A stretch of DNA of 64,000 nucleotides from the NCBI GenBank assembly GCA_000697665.1, contig KL197731.1:446810-510809 (forward strand). Direction: 5' to 3'. Shown piece after piece: positions 35,306 through 48,500 of this stretch (position 1 is the stretch's first letter; each line of letters starts with the position of its first letter). The position numbers were made by a program, and so were the translations under genes. Under the pieces are notes generated by a model, which was not told where the DNA came from, made no database searches, and saw only the letters and a list, made by a program, of their open reading frames with translations. The DNA is from Jaapia argillacea MUCL 33604 (taxonomy: Eukaryota > Basidiomycota > Agaricomycetes > Jaapiales > Jaapiaceae).

Positions 35306-38300
35306 ATGGCACGCAAACGGCGCACCAAAGGTCTCAGGAGGAATCCACATGCTCTGGGGTACTCTCTTACCGCCCAGGACATTGAGGTGGTCAATACTTT
35401 CCTCCCCTGCTACGAGACAGTTGAGTGACACGAATGTGTTGGTGTCTTGGCTGATGCTTCTGATGCTGTTCTGGACATTCACAATGGACTCGCTGAGCTC
35501 TCTGATGATGAGAGAGACGAAATCATCTCTGTGAGTCCTTAATTCACTCTGAACCGGACCCTTTGCAATCTGTTACACTTCTTCCAGGCTGTTCACAGCC
35601 ACATCATGCAAGAAAGGCCTGGAACCATGAGTGACATGATGGGATTCTTCTTCAGGGATTGGAATTTAAAGTATGTGGTCGAGTATGAGAGGAGGGAAGA
35701 CATTCGGCATAGGATTGCCAAGACTGTTGGGCTTGGGGTAAAGGGAAACGACAAGCTGGCTTTTGCCTGCTATCAGACCATCATCAGTGAGATAATGAAG
35801 GAGCTGACTGACAAGGAAAGGCGGGGGTATACTATTCAGGCAGAAAAGTGGAACCAGATTGGAGCTCCAACCTTGGTGAAATCTCAGTGAGCTTGTCAAT
35901 CTCCACTTTCAAGTCTGACTCATGAGTTGTTCCATACAGAACTGCCAAGAGCAGAGCTCACAAGATCATGTCCACCTTCACCAATCGCTGCCAGGAAAAG
36001 CTTGCTATGGAAGTCATGATACTCTACTCCTACCATACGCCTGCCAGGGAGGTTGAGGTGTTCATGTAAGTTCTTTGCCGGGACTCTGCATATCCATTCT
36101 GAGAGGTTGTAGGGCCAAGACCGAAACGGAGGTCAAGCTCAGCAAAATGTTTCCCAAATTCATCACCCACAATTGTAAACCTTTCAGGGAGTACTGTCAG
36201 ATCGCAATTGGTGCGTGGATCTACATCACCGAGACAGTTGTCCTGACAGATTCAAAGATGGCAAAGTCAATCTCATTCCACCAGGAATGGGCGGTCGCAA
36301 CAAAAAATGTCCAGACAATGTTCAACTTGCTCACAACCCTGAGGGCTGTCCAGTCATTCTGGCGGAGCTTGGGAAAGGACAAGGTCGCCTGGCAGTGATC
36401 CTTTGGGACTACCTAAACATGATATGGGGTGAGAGTATTCATGTTATTGGCCGAATCAAGCCAACCATCTGATGCTGTTCCCCGGCAGCCTTGGCAATGG
36501 GAAACGAAGGAGAGTCCATGCCTTGGGCGAAACTGACCTGAGACCCATAGATGTACATTGATGAGACGTGGTTACCTAGCAGCAGAAAAATCACAGATCC
36601 CTCAAAGATGCATTACAAGGATCTCAAGGAGATGTTGGAAAAGATCAGGGACACTCCCAGCAACAAGCTCGACTTCAGAGTCGGCAGGAACACCAGGAAG
36701 GTGGAGAAGCAAATGAGAACTCGAGGTAGGAGGAAGAAGGTGAAGGTGAAGGATCAGGTGGTCCAACCCACCGAGTCTGACAGAGTTGATGACCTGTCTG
36801 AGACTCTGGAGAAGTTCCAAGGTGAGTAGCTCCTGTGATATGCCGTACTCTGGACTTAACTTGCTGTAGATTGTAAGGCAAAACAATCCAAGGCTAGAAG
36901 CAGGAAGCAAAAGCCTGACCTCTGATCCGATACAGATGAAACAGATTGGGAGTTGGCCCAAAATGGGAGTGGAGATGATGAAAACAGTGAGAACGACTTC
37001 TCTCCCCAACTGACAATAATGTGACTGCATCTTGTACAGGCCAGGAGCCAACTAGGAGCCAGGGAAAGAAGAAACGTCAGGCTGCCGTCCAGGATGTCAT
37101 TGGTGAGTAGTCTCCACTCTTTTCCCTCCATTCAGCTGACAGCAGAATCCCACTGACTAGAGGTGGGAATGACATCGAAGGCGAAAGGGAAGATGAAAGT
37201 ACAAGAGGATCCATACAATTCAGAACACATGGATTGGGAACTTTGCTGTCATGGAAGTCCTGATAAGGGTAAGTCTCGATTACTCCCCTGAACATGCTTG
37301 GGACATTGATGATTTCTGAAGATAAGAGGAATGCCAAGTGTCAAGGCAAGAGAAAGGAAATTGTGGCTATGTTCAGCGACATAGACTCAGATGTGTCTGC
37401 CCCTGCAAACAAGAAAGCCCAACCTCTCCCAGGTAAGTGGTTCATCATTGCTCCTCCCCCTCGTTATATAATGCCCAGTGTAGTTAAAAAGACACCTGCA
37501 GGGATGTCAAAGATGGACAAGGGTACGTGAGAATCATTGCCAGGGATAATGTTGCTCTATTCACATCCAGATTAGGGAAAGCGAAGCAGAGGTCAACCCC
37601 TCAGATGGCATTGGTCAATGACTCACTGGGAACAGGTATATTTCATCAGAAAGATTGATTGACATCTCACTGACTGTGATCAGAACCAGACAAGGGCAAA
37701 CAACCCATTAGGTTTCCTTCTGATGAAGGTAAATCAGCTCAACTCCACAAATATACAACGTAATTTGATCCACCACAGATTCGCCAAGTGAAGTCCCATC
37801 CGTAAAGCCAGAAGGTCGAATATCCTGCCGGGCACTCATCGAGAGTTCGGAGGAGTCCAAGGGTGAACCAGGTATGTGTATGTAATCATTTTTCATGTGC
37901 TTCCACTCATACGTGGACGTCAAGCTATGCCTGGTGCTACCCCTGTTAACAGAGTCATCCCTCACCCAAAACCCTGTCCTCTGGCCAACTCAGCCATGGT
38001 GAGACAGTTGAAGGAGGAAGCTGGTAAGACGCGTCTTCAACATCATTCTGCGACGACCACCTCAACATTCATATCTATCGCAGATAATGCTACCAGTCAA
38101 GCTCAGGAAAATGGGGAAGCAGGTGAGGGACTCGCTCAATTCTCACCAGAGCCTTGACCTAATGATGGCTTCAGTCTCCATCCCAGCTTTGCTGACTCCA
38201 GAGCCAGGTCTGATGTTTTTCCTCCAATGCAATGGAGGATTTTGGCTAACGCGACTTCAGAGTCCATGAAGTCTTTGATGAGAGTCCCGTGTACAACATT

Positions 38301-38656
38301 TAGAATTGACTTGTGGGAATGATACTGCTGATTCACATTTACAGCCAAACTCGTGAGGATGGGGAGGAAAGCGATCCCGGTACGAAAAAATTTGACATTC
38401 TTTGAGGACAGTGACTAAGAGATGTCCAGATGAACCGCTCAAAAAGAAACAGCATACGACGCAAGTCCCCCTCTCAAGTCTGTCTTTCAATTTTTTCTCT
38501 CTGGCGATCACTAATGCTTCGTCCCCAGAGCAAGGTCCGCTGAAACGCATCAAAGGTGCCACCCCCAAAAAACTTCCAGTGAACCATCACCCTGTCACTA
38601 GAAGTATCCCACCAGTGAAACCTCAGCCAGTAGCTGGCCCATCTCGGCTGAGATGA
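35306..38656 (+). pseudogene. HMG-like protein of KDZ elements, many exons
   Basis: Exon 1 (35306-35530) begins MARKRRTKGLRRNP, a basic nuclear-type start, and joins in frame to an exon at 35588 (AVHSHIMQERPGTMSDMM). That exon carries a helical, charged segment with MKELTDKERRGYTIQAEKWN, the third-helix pattern of a diverged HMG box. The next exon reads AKSRAHKIMSTFTNRCQEKL. Further exons give RLAVILWDYLNMIW, MPWAKLT and ITDPSKMHYKDLKEMLEKI, followed by a long basic and low-complexity tail over many short exons to RLR at 38656. HMG-like proteins are known companions of KDZ transposons in basidiomycetes and probably bind DNA. An in-frame TGA at 35426-35428 and several stops around 36110-36560 interrupt it. 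It is divergent to the dioxygenase-like gene. Confidence 0.6.
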
Positions 38657-38714
38657 TCTCACATCTGCATTTGGAACTACAATTTGTACATTATATTGGG
38701 TGTTCATGAAACCG

Positions 38715-39900
38715 TCAATACACGTTCTCAACTTCTGCATTCAAAATTGCCACCCTTGCTATGTCCAAAGCCTCCAGTTCCCTATAGATCAGATCGCTGA
38801 GCTGGTCAAGTTGTTGCAGGTGAGATGTCATCATGCTCAAGTAGTTGTCTTGGATGGCCTCTTGGTGCATCCAAACCCTTTGAGAGAGTCCCATCATGGC
38901 CATTGAAGAGGGCATTGCACCAGCAAACCCACCACCAATTGGCATGGGCAGGTATTGTTGCGATCTGGAGGGATGAGGCTGTTTCTTGGTGGAGGTAGAA
39001 GTACCTGAGGTAGACCTGGACTGGCCAAAATGAGCCGATATTGATGCGACCGGGAGAGGTGGCTGATGTGCCCACGGTGTGACACTTGTGGAGGGGCTTT
39101 GGTCCTGTGCACTGGTTCATCAATGTAAGGAACTCATAGTGCAATGTGCTTACCAGTTTCAACTCTCTCCCTTTGCCCTTATCCTTGGTTGAGATCGCCA
39201 AGGCATGTTCTGGAGATTCAGCTATATTATAAAGAAATCGTTCTGAGGAACATTGTAGGCAAGTCAAATGATAAATGATCGATATTGACTCATGAGCAGT
39301 CTCCTGAAGCTCCGGTGTCAACAGTGTAGCCACAGGAGTGGATTCGCAGCCCAAAGCTAAACCTGGGTGATAGTCGGGAAAAGGTCCTCGGCTGGTGGGG
39401 TGAGGTACCGGTGCCTGGTGCCATGTGAGGTTAGCGAGGACTTCTGAGGCTCCTGGGATGTGTGGTTGGGATCCAAAGTCAATGGAAGAGGTCGTGGTCT
39501 GACTGGATGGGAGACCCTCTGCAGTCTCAGCGATTGGATCAGATGTGATTGCCAGAGCATTACCACTTGGCAGAGGGCTACCCCAATCTATGGAGGAATC
39601 GGATCCTGATGAATGGCAAGAATGGCCAGTGGACTTCTGTCTTTCGTCGATCTCCTGTAGATCCAAGGAGATCAATGAGTTGCTGGAGTCTAAATCCCAA
39701 GTGAAGTCAGATCTTGTTCCATAAAATGCAATCACATTACCATCTGAGTCGCCGTGCATGACTATATCCCATTCCACTGAATCATCAGGGCAGTCAGTGA
39801 AGATACAACAACACATACTAGAGAGAACGCACTGTTTGTGCAGGATCAAGATGGTTGCAGAACTTGGCCCGTTGGCATTGCTGAATGCTTGGATCAATCC
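38715..39900 (-). pseudogene. unknown Ser/Thr-rich gene with helical C terminus
   Basis: A long open frame (39897-39150) with acidic and Ser-rich composition (WDIVMHGDSDGNVIAF, SIDWGSPLPSGNAL) ends near a GTAAGC donor after KDKGKGRELKL. After the intron the best reading is a Ser/Thr/Pro linker that changes frame once and then gives MPIGGGFAGAMPSSMAMMG and a predicted coiled coil (LQQLDQLSDLIYRELEAL) ending at 38715. No domain is recognised. It is divergent to the + strand gene at 40106, about 200 bases away. It may be part of the KDZ 1 neighbourhood. Frame change and mixed reading make an intact product unlikely. Confidence 0.45.
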
Positions 39901-40105
39901 CAGTTCCTCATGGCATGCAATCCAAATCCAGCAATGCCAGTTGCTCGCGGCAAGATTGCCAAATCCAGTGTTTTTTTTGTTTCGTAAATTTGTTATGTAA
40001 TTGTACCTTCTTGATTTCTCAGCTTTGAAGTCTTCATCTCAAACACTCTTGTTCTACAACACCATCTTGCAACACCTGTGTTCAACATCTCTTGCAATCT
40101 TCTCT

Positions 40106-42758
40106 ATGGCTTCGACCCAACAAGTCAAAAACCTTCAGTGGTGCATTTTCTACGCCACCAATCGCATCCAATCTGCCATCAACACTCGCTCACCGTGCTG
40201 ACCACCTGCTGGTGACATACAAGTTGTTGGCCACTGAACAGGTCAGCTCTGTTTTCATTCACAAACAATTCATAACTAAAGCTCAAATTCTAGCAACTTT
40301 GGATCCACTCCGTTGACAAGATCCAGAAACTCATTGGAGAATGCAAACCTCCTCGAATCCTGGTGATCACTCTCTCCCTGGAGATCGAGCTAACTGATGC
40401 ATCACCGGAGCTCTCAAGAGTCTCCAACGACGATCCTCGTGTAGACAGTCACCCGCGATTCAAGCAGATATGCAAGCAGCCTATCCCAGGGGCCGAGCGT
40501 ACGAATCTGGGTGAAAGCAGATGGTGGGAGCCAAGTATGTCTAATCATGAGTTCCATATGTGTTTCCTCACTGACATCCACCAGACTTTCTGGCTGAAGA
40601 TGACTGGGTATTGGCGGTCTTGGCATCAAGGGATTTCAATGGGAAGCTTTTGTGTAAGTCCAACAGTATTGCTTATTGTAAAATTCACTAATGGACTTCT
40701 ACCCAGATGATGCACCTTATCCAATCGACGACGATACACCCAGCATTCTTGATGCCCCGGAGGCATCAACTTCGACTCAATCACCAGCAACTGGACCAAC
40801 ATCTTCAACTTCCACTCTAAAAGTGGGTCCTCCTCGAGGTGTCAAAGTCAGTGATGGATCGTTGATCAATCCACTTCTTCCGACCGCTCTCACTGTACCT
40901 CCAAGTGTACCGGCGATACTACCTCAACCTCCAGCTGTTGCATTGCCAACTTGCAGCAAGTCGATCGATAAGGGTAAACAGCGAGCAGAGCCTGTCCCTG
41001 AGGAGGTTGAAGTTGAGGCACTGGCGGGAACTGATGACAAGGTTGATGGATCAGCATCGGAAGGTTCAGAATTTGCCGAGGATGATGGTGAGAGGCCCAA
41101 TCGGGGTGAGTTTGAGGATGAGGGGAGAGATGAAGTTGGCGAGGTCAGTTCTGGTCCTGTCAAGGCGAAGGCAGCGTTGGGTCGCTGAGCACTAAAGCGC
41201 AAACGAGCACATTCTCCCCTTCTCAACCCTGAAGTCTCATCACCCACTGACAACCATGTATACGCACCCTCAGAAACCTACCCCGACTCTCACACTTACA
41301 TGCACCGCTTTGTAAGTGTTCGACACTGACCCATGTGTGCTCACAATTCACAAACTTGCCAGGTTTATTCTGTGAGATGCTACGACTGCCAGGTCTGCAA
41401 CTTTTGATGTGTCTATGTCCCTCCAACCAAGCCCAAGAAGCACACCAAGAAGAAAGATGGCTGACATCCAGCTTGCCTCATCTGTTCAAGGAAGAAGACT
41501 CGGTGTCACTGGGAAGGTATCATGAAGGGGTGACCATCAACGATGAAGAACTCAGCATATGGACATCCTCAACCTCCTGAGGAATCCAGCACCTGCATTG
41601 TTCCCATCCCTTTGGAGTCTGCTCTGGTCACTTCTCCAACTCGCAGTCCCAAATGTCGCAAGTCACAGCAAGCTGTGGGCGATGGTCAGGAGAAGGTTAA
41701 ACTGGAACCAGGTGAGTCTCATTTGTCTGTGATGATGTTACTTTCTGAGTAACCTTTCTTGTCCATCTAGTGGTTCCAGGCAAACCTCAATTGACTTCCT
41801 CCAGTCGCGGTAGATCTACCTGTGAGTCAATGACTCCCTCATGCTCCATGATGGTAAGCTGATGTTGGTCTATTTCAGCCTCGAACGCAGCCACCGGACC
41901 CTCTACGCGGCAGAAAAAGAGGAGACAAAAAGGTGAACCCATGGCCAACTCACAAGACCGACTGACATCTAATCATCCTCCTCATTAGACCCTAGGATTG
42001 CAGCTTCAACTGCCCTGGAAGAAGTTGATGTGAAGGATCTCGCCGAGACCGGTGAGTCTCCCAGCTTCCTTGCCATGGTTGGCGATGTTCACATTCACAA
42101 TCAGGTGTGACCAGGAAGCCTGTGAAGGTAATCACAAATCATGAGTTTGTTTCCTTTTCTTTCAGGCAATTACTGACCATCTTTTCACAATCTCCACTCA
42201 TTTCATTACCCTCCCTTTTGCTTATCCCTGCATACCTGAATTCCAAGACATCAACGCCACATCCTCCATCTCAAGCAGCGTGCCCCCCACCCCTGCAGTT
42301 GTTCAACAGCCCCTCCCTCAAGATGCTGCACAGTGCACCAGTGGCAGTCAGGTGATCTTTGTGTTTTCTGCTTTCTTGGCATTGTAACGCTGATCTCAAT
42401 TTATATCTTTCTCCAGACAGTCAAGCAGCTTGTTGCCCAGGTCCAGGCACTCAGTGAAGTCATTGACAAACAATGCATCGAAATTGATTGCCTTCAAGCA
42501 GCTCTCCAAAGGCTGTCAAGCTCGGTCGACATGCACTTCAGAGGCATCCCCATTACCACCACAAAACAGATTCAGGCCATTGTTGATCCCCTGAAGATCA
42601 GTTTGGAGGTGTTGTCGCTCACCGTGTATGGACGTGTTTGTTGCTCACTGGGGATGGACTTTGTTGATGAATTCACTGGACTTTCTTTTCTCTCCCCTGT
42701 TCCGATTCTTGTTTTTCTTTTCTTTTGTACTCTATGTCTATTTTTTACCATCTCGTAG
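40106..42758 (+). pseudogene. Cys-cluster and coiled-coil protein
   Basis: Begins MASTQQVKNLQWCIFYAT and continues, after one frame change, through a 52-base intron to LWIHSVDKIQKLIGECK. A long Ser/Pro and acidic region (40691-41188, with ASTSTQSPATGPTSSTST and AEPVPEEVEVEAL) is followed by a basic patch (LKRKRAHSPL). The next exon has cysteines spaced CYDCQVCNF...CVYVPPTKPKK and HPACLICSRKKTRCHWE, the look of a fungal Cys-rich zinc cluster next to basic residues. The last exon is a coiled coil (VKQLVAQVQALSEVIDKQ). This combination suits a nuclear DNA-binding protein that dimerises. In-frame TGA codons at 41186-41188, 41405-41407 and 41462-41464 break it, two of them inside the cluster. The 3' end is uncertain. 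Confidence 0.5.
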
Positions 42759-43033
42759 ATCATGCTGTATGCCAATGCCTATGCAATATGACCCATGACC
42801 CATGCACCTTGGATGATCAAGCATATCAATGCCTTGAAGTCAACTTCCTGATGACAAGACCACTTGTCAATATTATCGAGAAATTTATATGGCTCATCGT
42901 TGGTGTATCAATGGCACAACAAACCCTTTGCCATTGATATGTGTTGAAGATGATGCCCCAAGTTGAACTGGCCAGATATGATTAACCGAGCCCCCCACTG
43001 AGTCCATATCATTGGCGCTGCCTTATCCCAAGT

Positions 43034-43345
43034 AATACATCGTGTGGAATGTGCTAGGTTATGAAACCAAAGTCTGTTGATACCTAGTCTAGCGGTACCT
43101 GCAATTCGCCAAGATACAACACTGACTCGCTGAATAACGATTATCCATGACACAAGGTTTGTTCACCTCACAAATGCTGTGAAACGCAATACATCATGTG
43201 GAATGTGCTAAGTTATGAAACCAAAGTCTGTCAATACCTAGTCTAGCGGTACCTGCGATTTGCCGAGATACAACACTGACTTGCCGAATAATGATTATCC
43301 ATGACAGAAGGCTTGTTCACCTCACAAACGATGTGAAACGCAGTA
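43034..43345. repeat. tandem duplication, 155-base unit
   Basis: Two direct copies start with AATACATC(G/A)TGTGGAATG at 43034 and 43189 and share CTAGTCTAGCGGTACCTGC and GATACAACACTGACT. A third, weaker partial copy (GATACAACTGTGACTCGCCG) follows near 43391. No coding frame is shared. Confidence 0.85.
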
Positions 43346-43519
43346 CCACTCTGAAAGCCATTTTGACCATTAATGCGTGCGCTTCGCTGAGATACAACTG
43401 TGACTCGCCGAATGATCACATTGCATGACTGAGCTCTCATTGACCCCACAAAGCCCTCTGGTTCCATAGAAGCCATAACCAGCCCAGCAGTGCCACCAGG
43501 CATTCTGCAGGAACCATTT

Positions 43520-44060
43520 GGCTAACCAGCAGCCGACGCATTACTAACCCACCATCGGCCAACACATTACCATCCAGGGTCGGTTGACAGGTTACTAACC
43601 CAATGTTTCATCGTCAGCTGGCAAGCTATCATCGAACAATATGCTACCTACCCAATCCCATTTAATAGCTACCCGAAAACTATATACTTACTCATTGGTC
43701 AATGGGTTACTAACCCAGAGCCCCTCATTGGCAGCTCCTTTAACAACCTGCTTCCTGATATCGGCCGACACATTACCATCCAGCGTCGGTTGACAGGTTA
43801 CTAACCCAATATTTCATCGTCAGCCAGTGAGCTATTATCGAACAATAATATACCTACCCAATCCCACTTAATAGCAGCCTGGAAACTATATACTTACTCG
43901 TCGGTCAATAGGTTACTAACCCAGAGCCCCTCATCAGCTGCTCCTTTAGCAACCAGATACCTGACATCAGCCGACACATTACCATCCAGTGTCGGCTGAC
44001 AGGTTACCAACCACTGTCGGCCAATGTCGGTTGACTTGTTAACATGGGGTATTATGTTCG
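43520..44060. repeat. tandem array, about 206-base unit
   Basis: About two and a half direct copies. The marker ACATTACCATCCAG recurs at 43564, 43770 and 43977, and GGTTACTAACCCAGAGCCCC and CTATATACTTACTC recur in step. A shorter inner motif (GGTTACTAACCCA) occurs several times per unit. Repeat boundaries are approximate. Confidence 0.85.
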
Positions 44061-44231
44061 TTGGGTGACAGGTTATCATAGGGTTTTTTGGCTGAATGGG
44101 CTGTTAAGATTGACTATTATATGTAATGCCCTATGTTTATACTGTAACTTATGTAGAATAACCACAACTGCAAATGTAGGCACACTGCTTGCTATCTAGT
44201 ATTTACAAGTACAATTGAGCAGTATAACAGA

Positions 44232-44660
44232 TTAGTCCAAATTATCACAAACAGCTGCATCAGCCACAGCCGACAGTATAGTTGATACTAGAGTCCACTG
44301 TGCATCTGAATCCAAAGTAGCATACTGCTTCCAATGTTGGGGATTCTCAGCAGCAAGAGCATTGGTGGTTGTTCCATGGTCATCCACATCCGCATGCCAT
44401 ATCCAATGTGCATCTTCAGCTAATTCAACAATCACACGAAATCCAGGATAGACAAAATTTGACTGGAAGCGATTGAGCTATATTTTTAAATCAGCATGAG
44501 ATTTTCTTGTTAATGGTGGTGTTACTGTTGAGGGTCTTTTCATTACCCATACATGGGTGATTGATTCATCATAATCAAGATGAGACCCAGCACAGTATGC
44601 AAACATTGCAAATGAAGATGTTTTGGGACGACCAAGAATATTCAGCAACCCACAACTGCG
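44232..44660 (-). pseudogene. C-terminal fragment of an unknown conserved-looking protein
   Basis: The minus strand reads SSFAMFAYCAGSHLDYDES, then VWVMKRPSTVTPPLTRKSH, an in-frame TAG near 44480, and then FVYPGFRVIVELAEDAHWIW and AENPQHWKQYATLDSDAQW to the stop at 44232. The residue pattern is protein-like and the frame continues across the TAG, so this is the decayed end of a real gene. I recognise no family. The 5' part is not found upstream, where short frames and the gap follow. Confidence 0.45.
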
Positions 44661-45178
44661 GGCTTTTTTCTGTAGATTTCATCAATTGGGTTTGATAAAG
44701 GTGTTCAATTATAGACTCACAAATTGTTGAAGGGCCAAATGAGGCAATATTCCATGGAGAAACTCAAAATCACCCATTTGTATAACTGCAAGGACAAGTG
44801 CAAGATTCGCAGTCCCTTAGATTAAATCTGACCCCTTTGTTCCAGGGAGGGTGGATTAAACTTTCCCAGCTATTAGATCAATCTCAAGCCAGTAGCTGAC
44901 TGATTTTTGAACGAATTAATCGAAGTAGTCTTGCTAGATACCATCACTGTGAGTGAGACGGTGCAGAATCGGATTGTTGGTGATAATCCACCCAATGGAT
45001 TGAATCTCGTTGTTCCATCTGAGTTTCGAATGGGATCAGAATCAAGTCAAGAAATGTGAGACAATCTGATTCAGTGCCTTTGGATTAACAGCCCTACCAA
45101 ATTGTAATCCAACCAAATCAAAAATCCAACCAAAGGAAAAGATCCAACCGAACCAAAAAAATCCAACCGAACCAAAAA
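44661..45178. other. no gene seen; ATCCAACC-rich sequence before gap
   Basis: Contains scattered GATTAAATC/GGATTAAACT words and ends in a simple repeat of AATCCAACCGAACCAAA running into the gap. Similar GATTAATCC/GATTAAATCC words occur at 56640-57000. Confidence 0.4.
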
Positions 45179-45516
45179 NNNNNNNNNNNNNNNNNNNNNN
45201 NNNNNNNNNNNNNNNNNNNNNNNNNNNNNNNNNNNNNNNNNNNNNNNNNNNNNNNNNNNNNNNNNNNNNNNNNNNNNNNNNNNNNNNNNNNNNNNNNNNN
45301 NNNNNNNNNNNNNNNNNNNNNNNNNNNNNNNNNNNNNNNNNNNNNNNNNNNNNNNNNNNNNNNNNNNNNNNNNNNNNNNNNNNNNNNNNNNNNNNNNNNN
45401 NNNNNNNNNNNNNNNNNNNNNNNNNNNNNNNNNNNNNNNNNNNNNNNNNNNNNNNNNNNNNNNNNNNNNNNNNNNNNNNNNNNNNNNNNNNNNNNNNNNN
45501 NNNNNNNNNNNNNNNN
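45179..45516. other. assembly gap (338 N)
   Basis: An unbroken run of N, preceded by a simple repeat, which probably caused the gap. The last exon of the neighbouring transposase may extend into it. Confidence 0.99.
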
Positions 45517-45561
45517 GGAAACGGTCAATGGGGGGTAGTTTTTAGCTAAGTGAATGAAACT

Positions 45562-48500
45562 TCACTCACCGATGTCACCGATCTCGGAGTCCATCTCAAC
45601 GTCTGTGGCTGTCATCCCTTCCAAGCAGTCCTGTGCCATCCGCTCATACATCCACGATTGCTTCAACGCATATGCTTTCTTCCCGTGGTTGAGTAACGTT
45701 GAATGGTCTGGGCTTTCTGCAAGCCGCTGCCAAACCACTTGCCACTGAAGGAGCGACCTATATGTATGACGGAGTTCTTCTTCTAGCATCTCAACCTCCT
45801 CGACCCAGCGATCCCGATCTGCACATCGGCGGAACCATTGAACTCAAGATACTGTAGTTGTATAAGTAAATGATGGCCATCCACACTCAAGATTGAACAC
45901 ACCTTCTCTGCTCCAGTCTGAGCCATTAGAGATCAATCCAGACCCAACGCCCACTGACCAGTACCACAGCTCTGGTTGGCTTCCGGCACCAAGTTTGTGG
46001 GCGATATGCTGACTATGCATCCACAGGTCTTTTAGATCGAGTCGTCTTAGCGAGGTGCCGTCCGTTTTGTCGAGTTCATGTTTGACCAGTCCGAGGTTGA
46101 CCAGAGCTCACCATGCTTTGTTATAGTGGTCGGCGCAACATTCACACTCTCAATGAAGACCTGCTAAAGCCTTTGTCGCCCGTGTATTTTGCTTCTGCCC
46201 ACGAATATTCTTCCGCTTCTCCAATGCGTTGAATGTCTTGGCTTGCATGGCTTCTCTGACTTCTTGTAGCAGCTGGTGAGCTTGAGCGATGAGTAGCTCG
46301 CCTTCTTGCTTAGCAGCGACGTCAAGTCCAAACTGAGCCCGTTTTGAAGGGTCACAGAAGTGGGAGGGCAGATAGAGTGGTTCCTTCTTGGGCTCATCGC
46401 CCTTTAGTCGCATCTTGAGGATCGGTCGCATGGCAGGGTACTGCTTCACTTGATACTGATGGAGGAGAGCAATGTCGTCCCTGAGCTGAGATCGAGGAGC
46501 CTCTAGAGAGATGGGTTCCTCGCTGTTATCCTTCGACAGATGTCGAATTCATACCCTAGGAAATGGGTCAGAGTTGGTATGACAGGAGCAAATAGTTCTC
46601 GTTACGCACTGCTCCATTTCAACAGTCAGAGCCTTATTTAAAAACGCAGCCATCGTCGAGAAGATTGGTAGTTCATGGACCGAGACGAGGGGTGCTTGGT
46701 TCTTCACCTCCAATTGGCGTACTCGTTGTAGTACCTGGTCCTGGGTCAATACTACGGTTGCATCAGGATCAGTTCAGTTCCAATTTCAGAATCGAGGCGA
46801 CTTACCTGTTGCAATGTTCGGTCGGTACACACTAGCCATCCCAGTAGTCTCCTTTGGGCTCAAAAGGGAACCCATATCATCATCAAGCCTTGCCTCCTCT
46901 TCTCTCCACAAAGCAAGGCCGTCCAGGTTGGTTTGTGATAGGAGTTTGTCGTGACCCTCGCATACGGCAATGAACATCTCCCATTTTATCCAGGCTTTCA
47001 GCAATGCTTTCCCCAAGACAACCGCTGAAGAGCATCATTAGCGAAGGACAATAAGTTCACAGAAGAGATACTTATGTCCTTCCTGATTTTTTCGAAAAAC
47101 ACCCATCGCATGGTTGTCAGAGAGGGTGTCATGTCGATGACCCTCGTTCATCTCCTGAGTACTTCCTCGTAACTCCTTGCCAGCCACCCAGAGGGTTTCA
47201 ATCTTCTCACCATGGGTTCGACCAACACACTTCGCGTAATTCAATGAGAATGAATATTGACAGTCATCTTTATGTCCGTAGAGATGCATCTTGGGGACGA
47301 GGATCCGTATTACATGCTTCCAGAGCTCTGCATCGTCAGGCCACTCTTCGAAAACCCTCTTGATGAAGTTGATACAGTACTGGCAACCAATGTCGTAGGT
47401 CAAGAGAATCCAGAGCAGATCCTTCCTGTCTTGTAGAGCATTGATGATCACATAGTTGGTATTGGTATAACTAGATGGAGAACGGTATCAACCCCTGAGC
47501 CATGATGAGAATAAAGTACTCACCGCTCCCCACGCTGAAGGTCGACCATGCTGGAGGGGAAAAAGCAGCCATGCCAACAGCAGACACCGACAACGCCAGT
47601 GACGACCATCCCTTTGAGTTTCTTCTTGTTTTGCATAATGACTGCCTTCAGCTTGGAGCAGGTGCTCTTCTGTAAAAGGTGGAGCAGGGGACAGTCAGAT
47701 CGGAAATGGTACTTCAAAAAGTGTGAACTCACCTCCACATCATGGTTGTGTGCCCCTTTCTTTGCCTTCCTTGCTAAGTACTCCTGGAATGGTTCCTCCT
47801 TTACAAACATGCCATCGCCATTGAATAAAGAGATGTCGTTGGGATCACCGTTTTTTCCATCCTTGCGAGTCAGAGTGTGATTTCCATTGGCATGGATGGT
47901 GAGCATGTGGATATGGCTGTAGAAGAAACGAACCCAATTAGTCGTGGTGTACAAAGATGGGCTGGACCAAATACTCACCGCTTATTGAGAGGCGTATTCT
48001 CCCAGTTTAGCAGCATGTTGAAGTGGGGCTCGGGACAGGCATAGCATCTTGGTACAAGCGAGCCTTTCTTACAGTGTGGGAGAACATCATCAATGCCATG
48101 GATGTGACCAGAGTGTTTGCGGTGCATGAGGTATCTCCAGATACAAATGACACAAAGTAGTTCGTGATATCGCTCCTGATTTGCGAGTATTCAGTTTTGA
48201 GATCAGCGCTGTAGAAGGCAACACCTTACCGGAACTGAAGCTGGGAATGCATTGTTTGATAGATGCTTGAGAACGATGAAGTAATCATATGCTGTGACCT
48301 TCGATTGGAGAGTTGAGAGATGGAAGTGGTTGAGGAGCGAAAATGTGAAAACCGTAGAAGGCTGCTTGAGTGTGGCTGGGAAGTAATGAGCTCTTAGGAG
48401 CTGTTGGTGAAAGGGGAGATGCCCAGCGCAGTGGCAAGGAACTACTTCTCGACGGTGGACCCCATTGGTGTGGACGACAACAACAGAGATACCTGCATCC

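Noticed and set aside
40924-41253. Minus-strand Ser/Pro-rich frame of 109 codons
   Set aside because: It mirrors the acidic and Ser-rich exon of the plus-strand gene and is a shadow frame.
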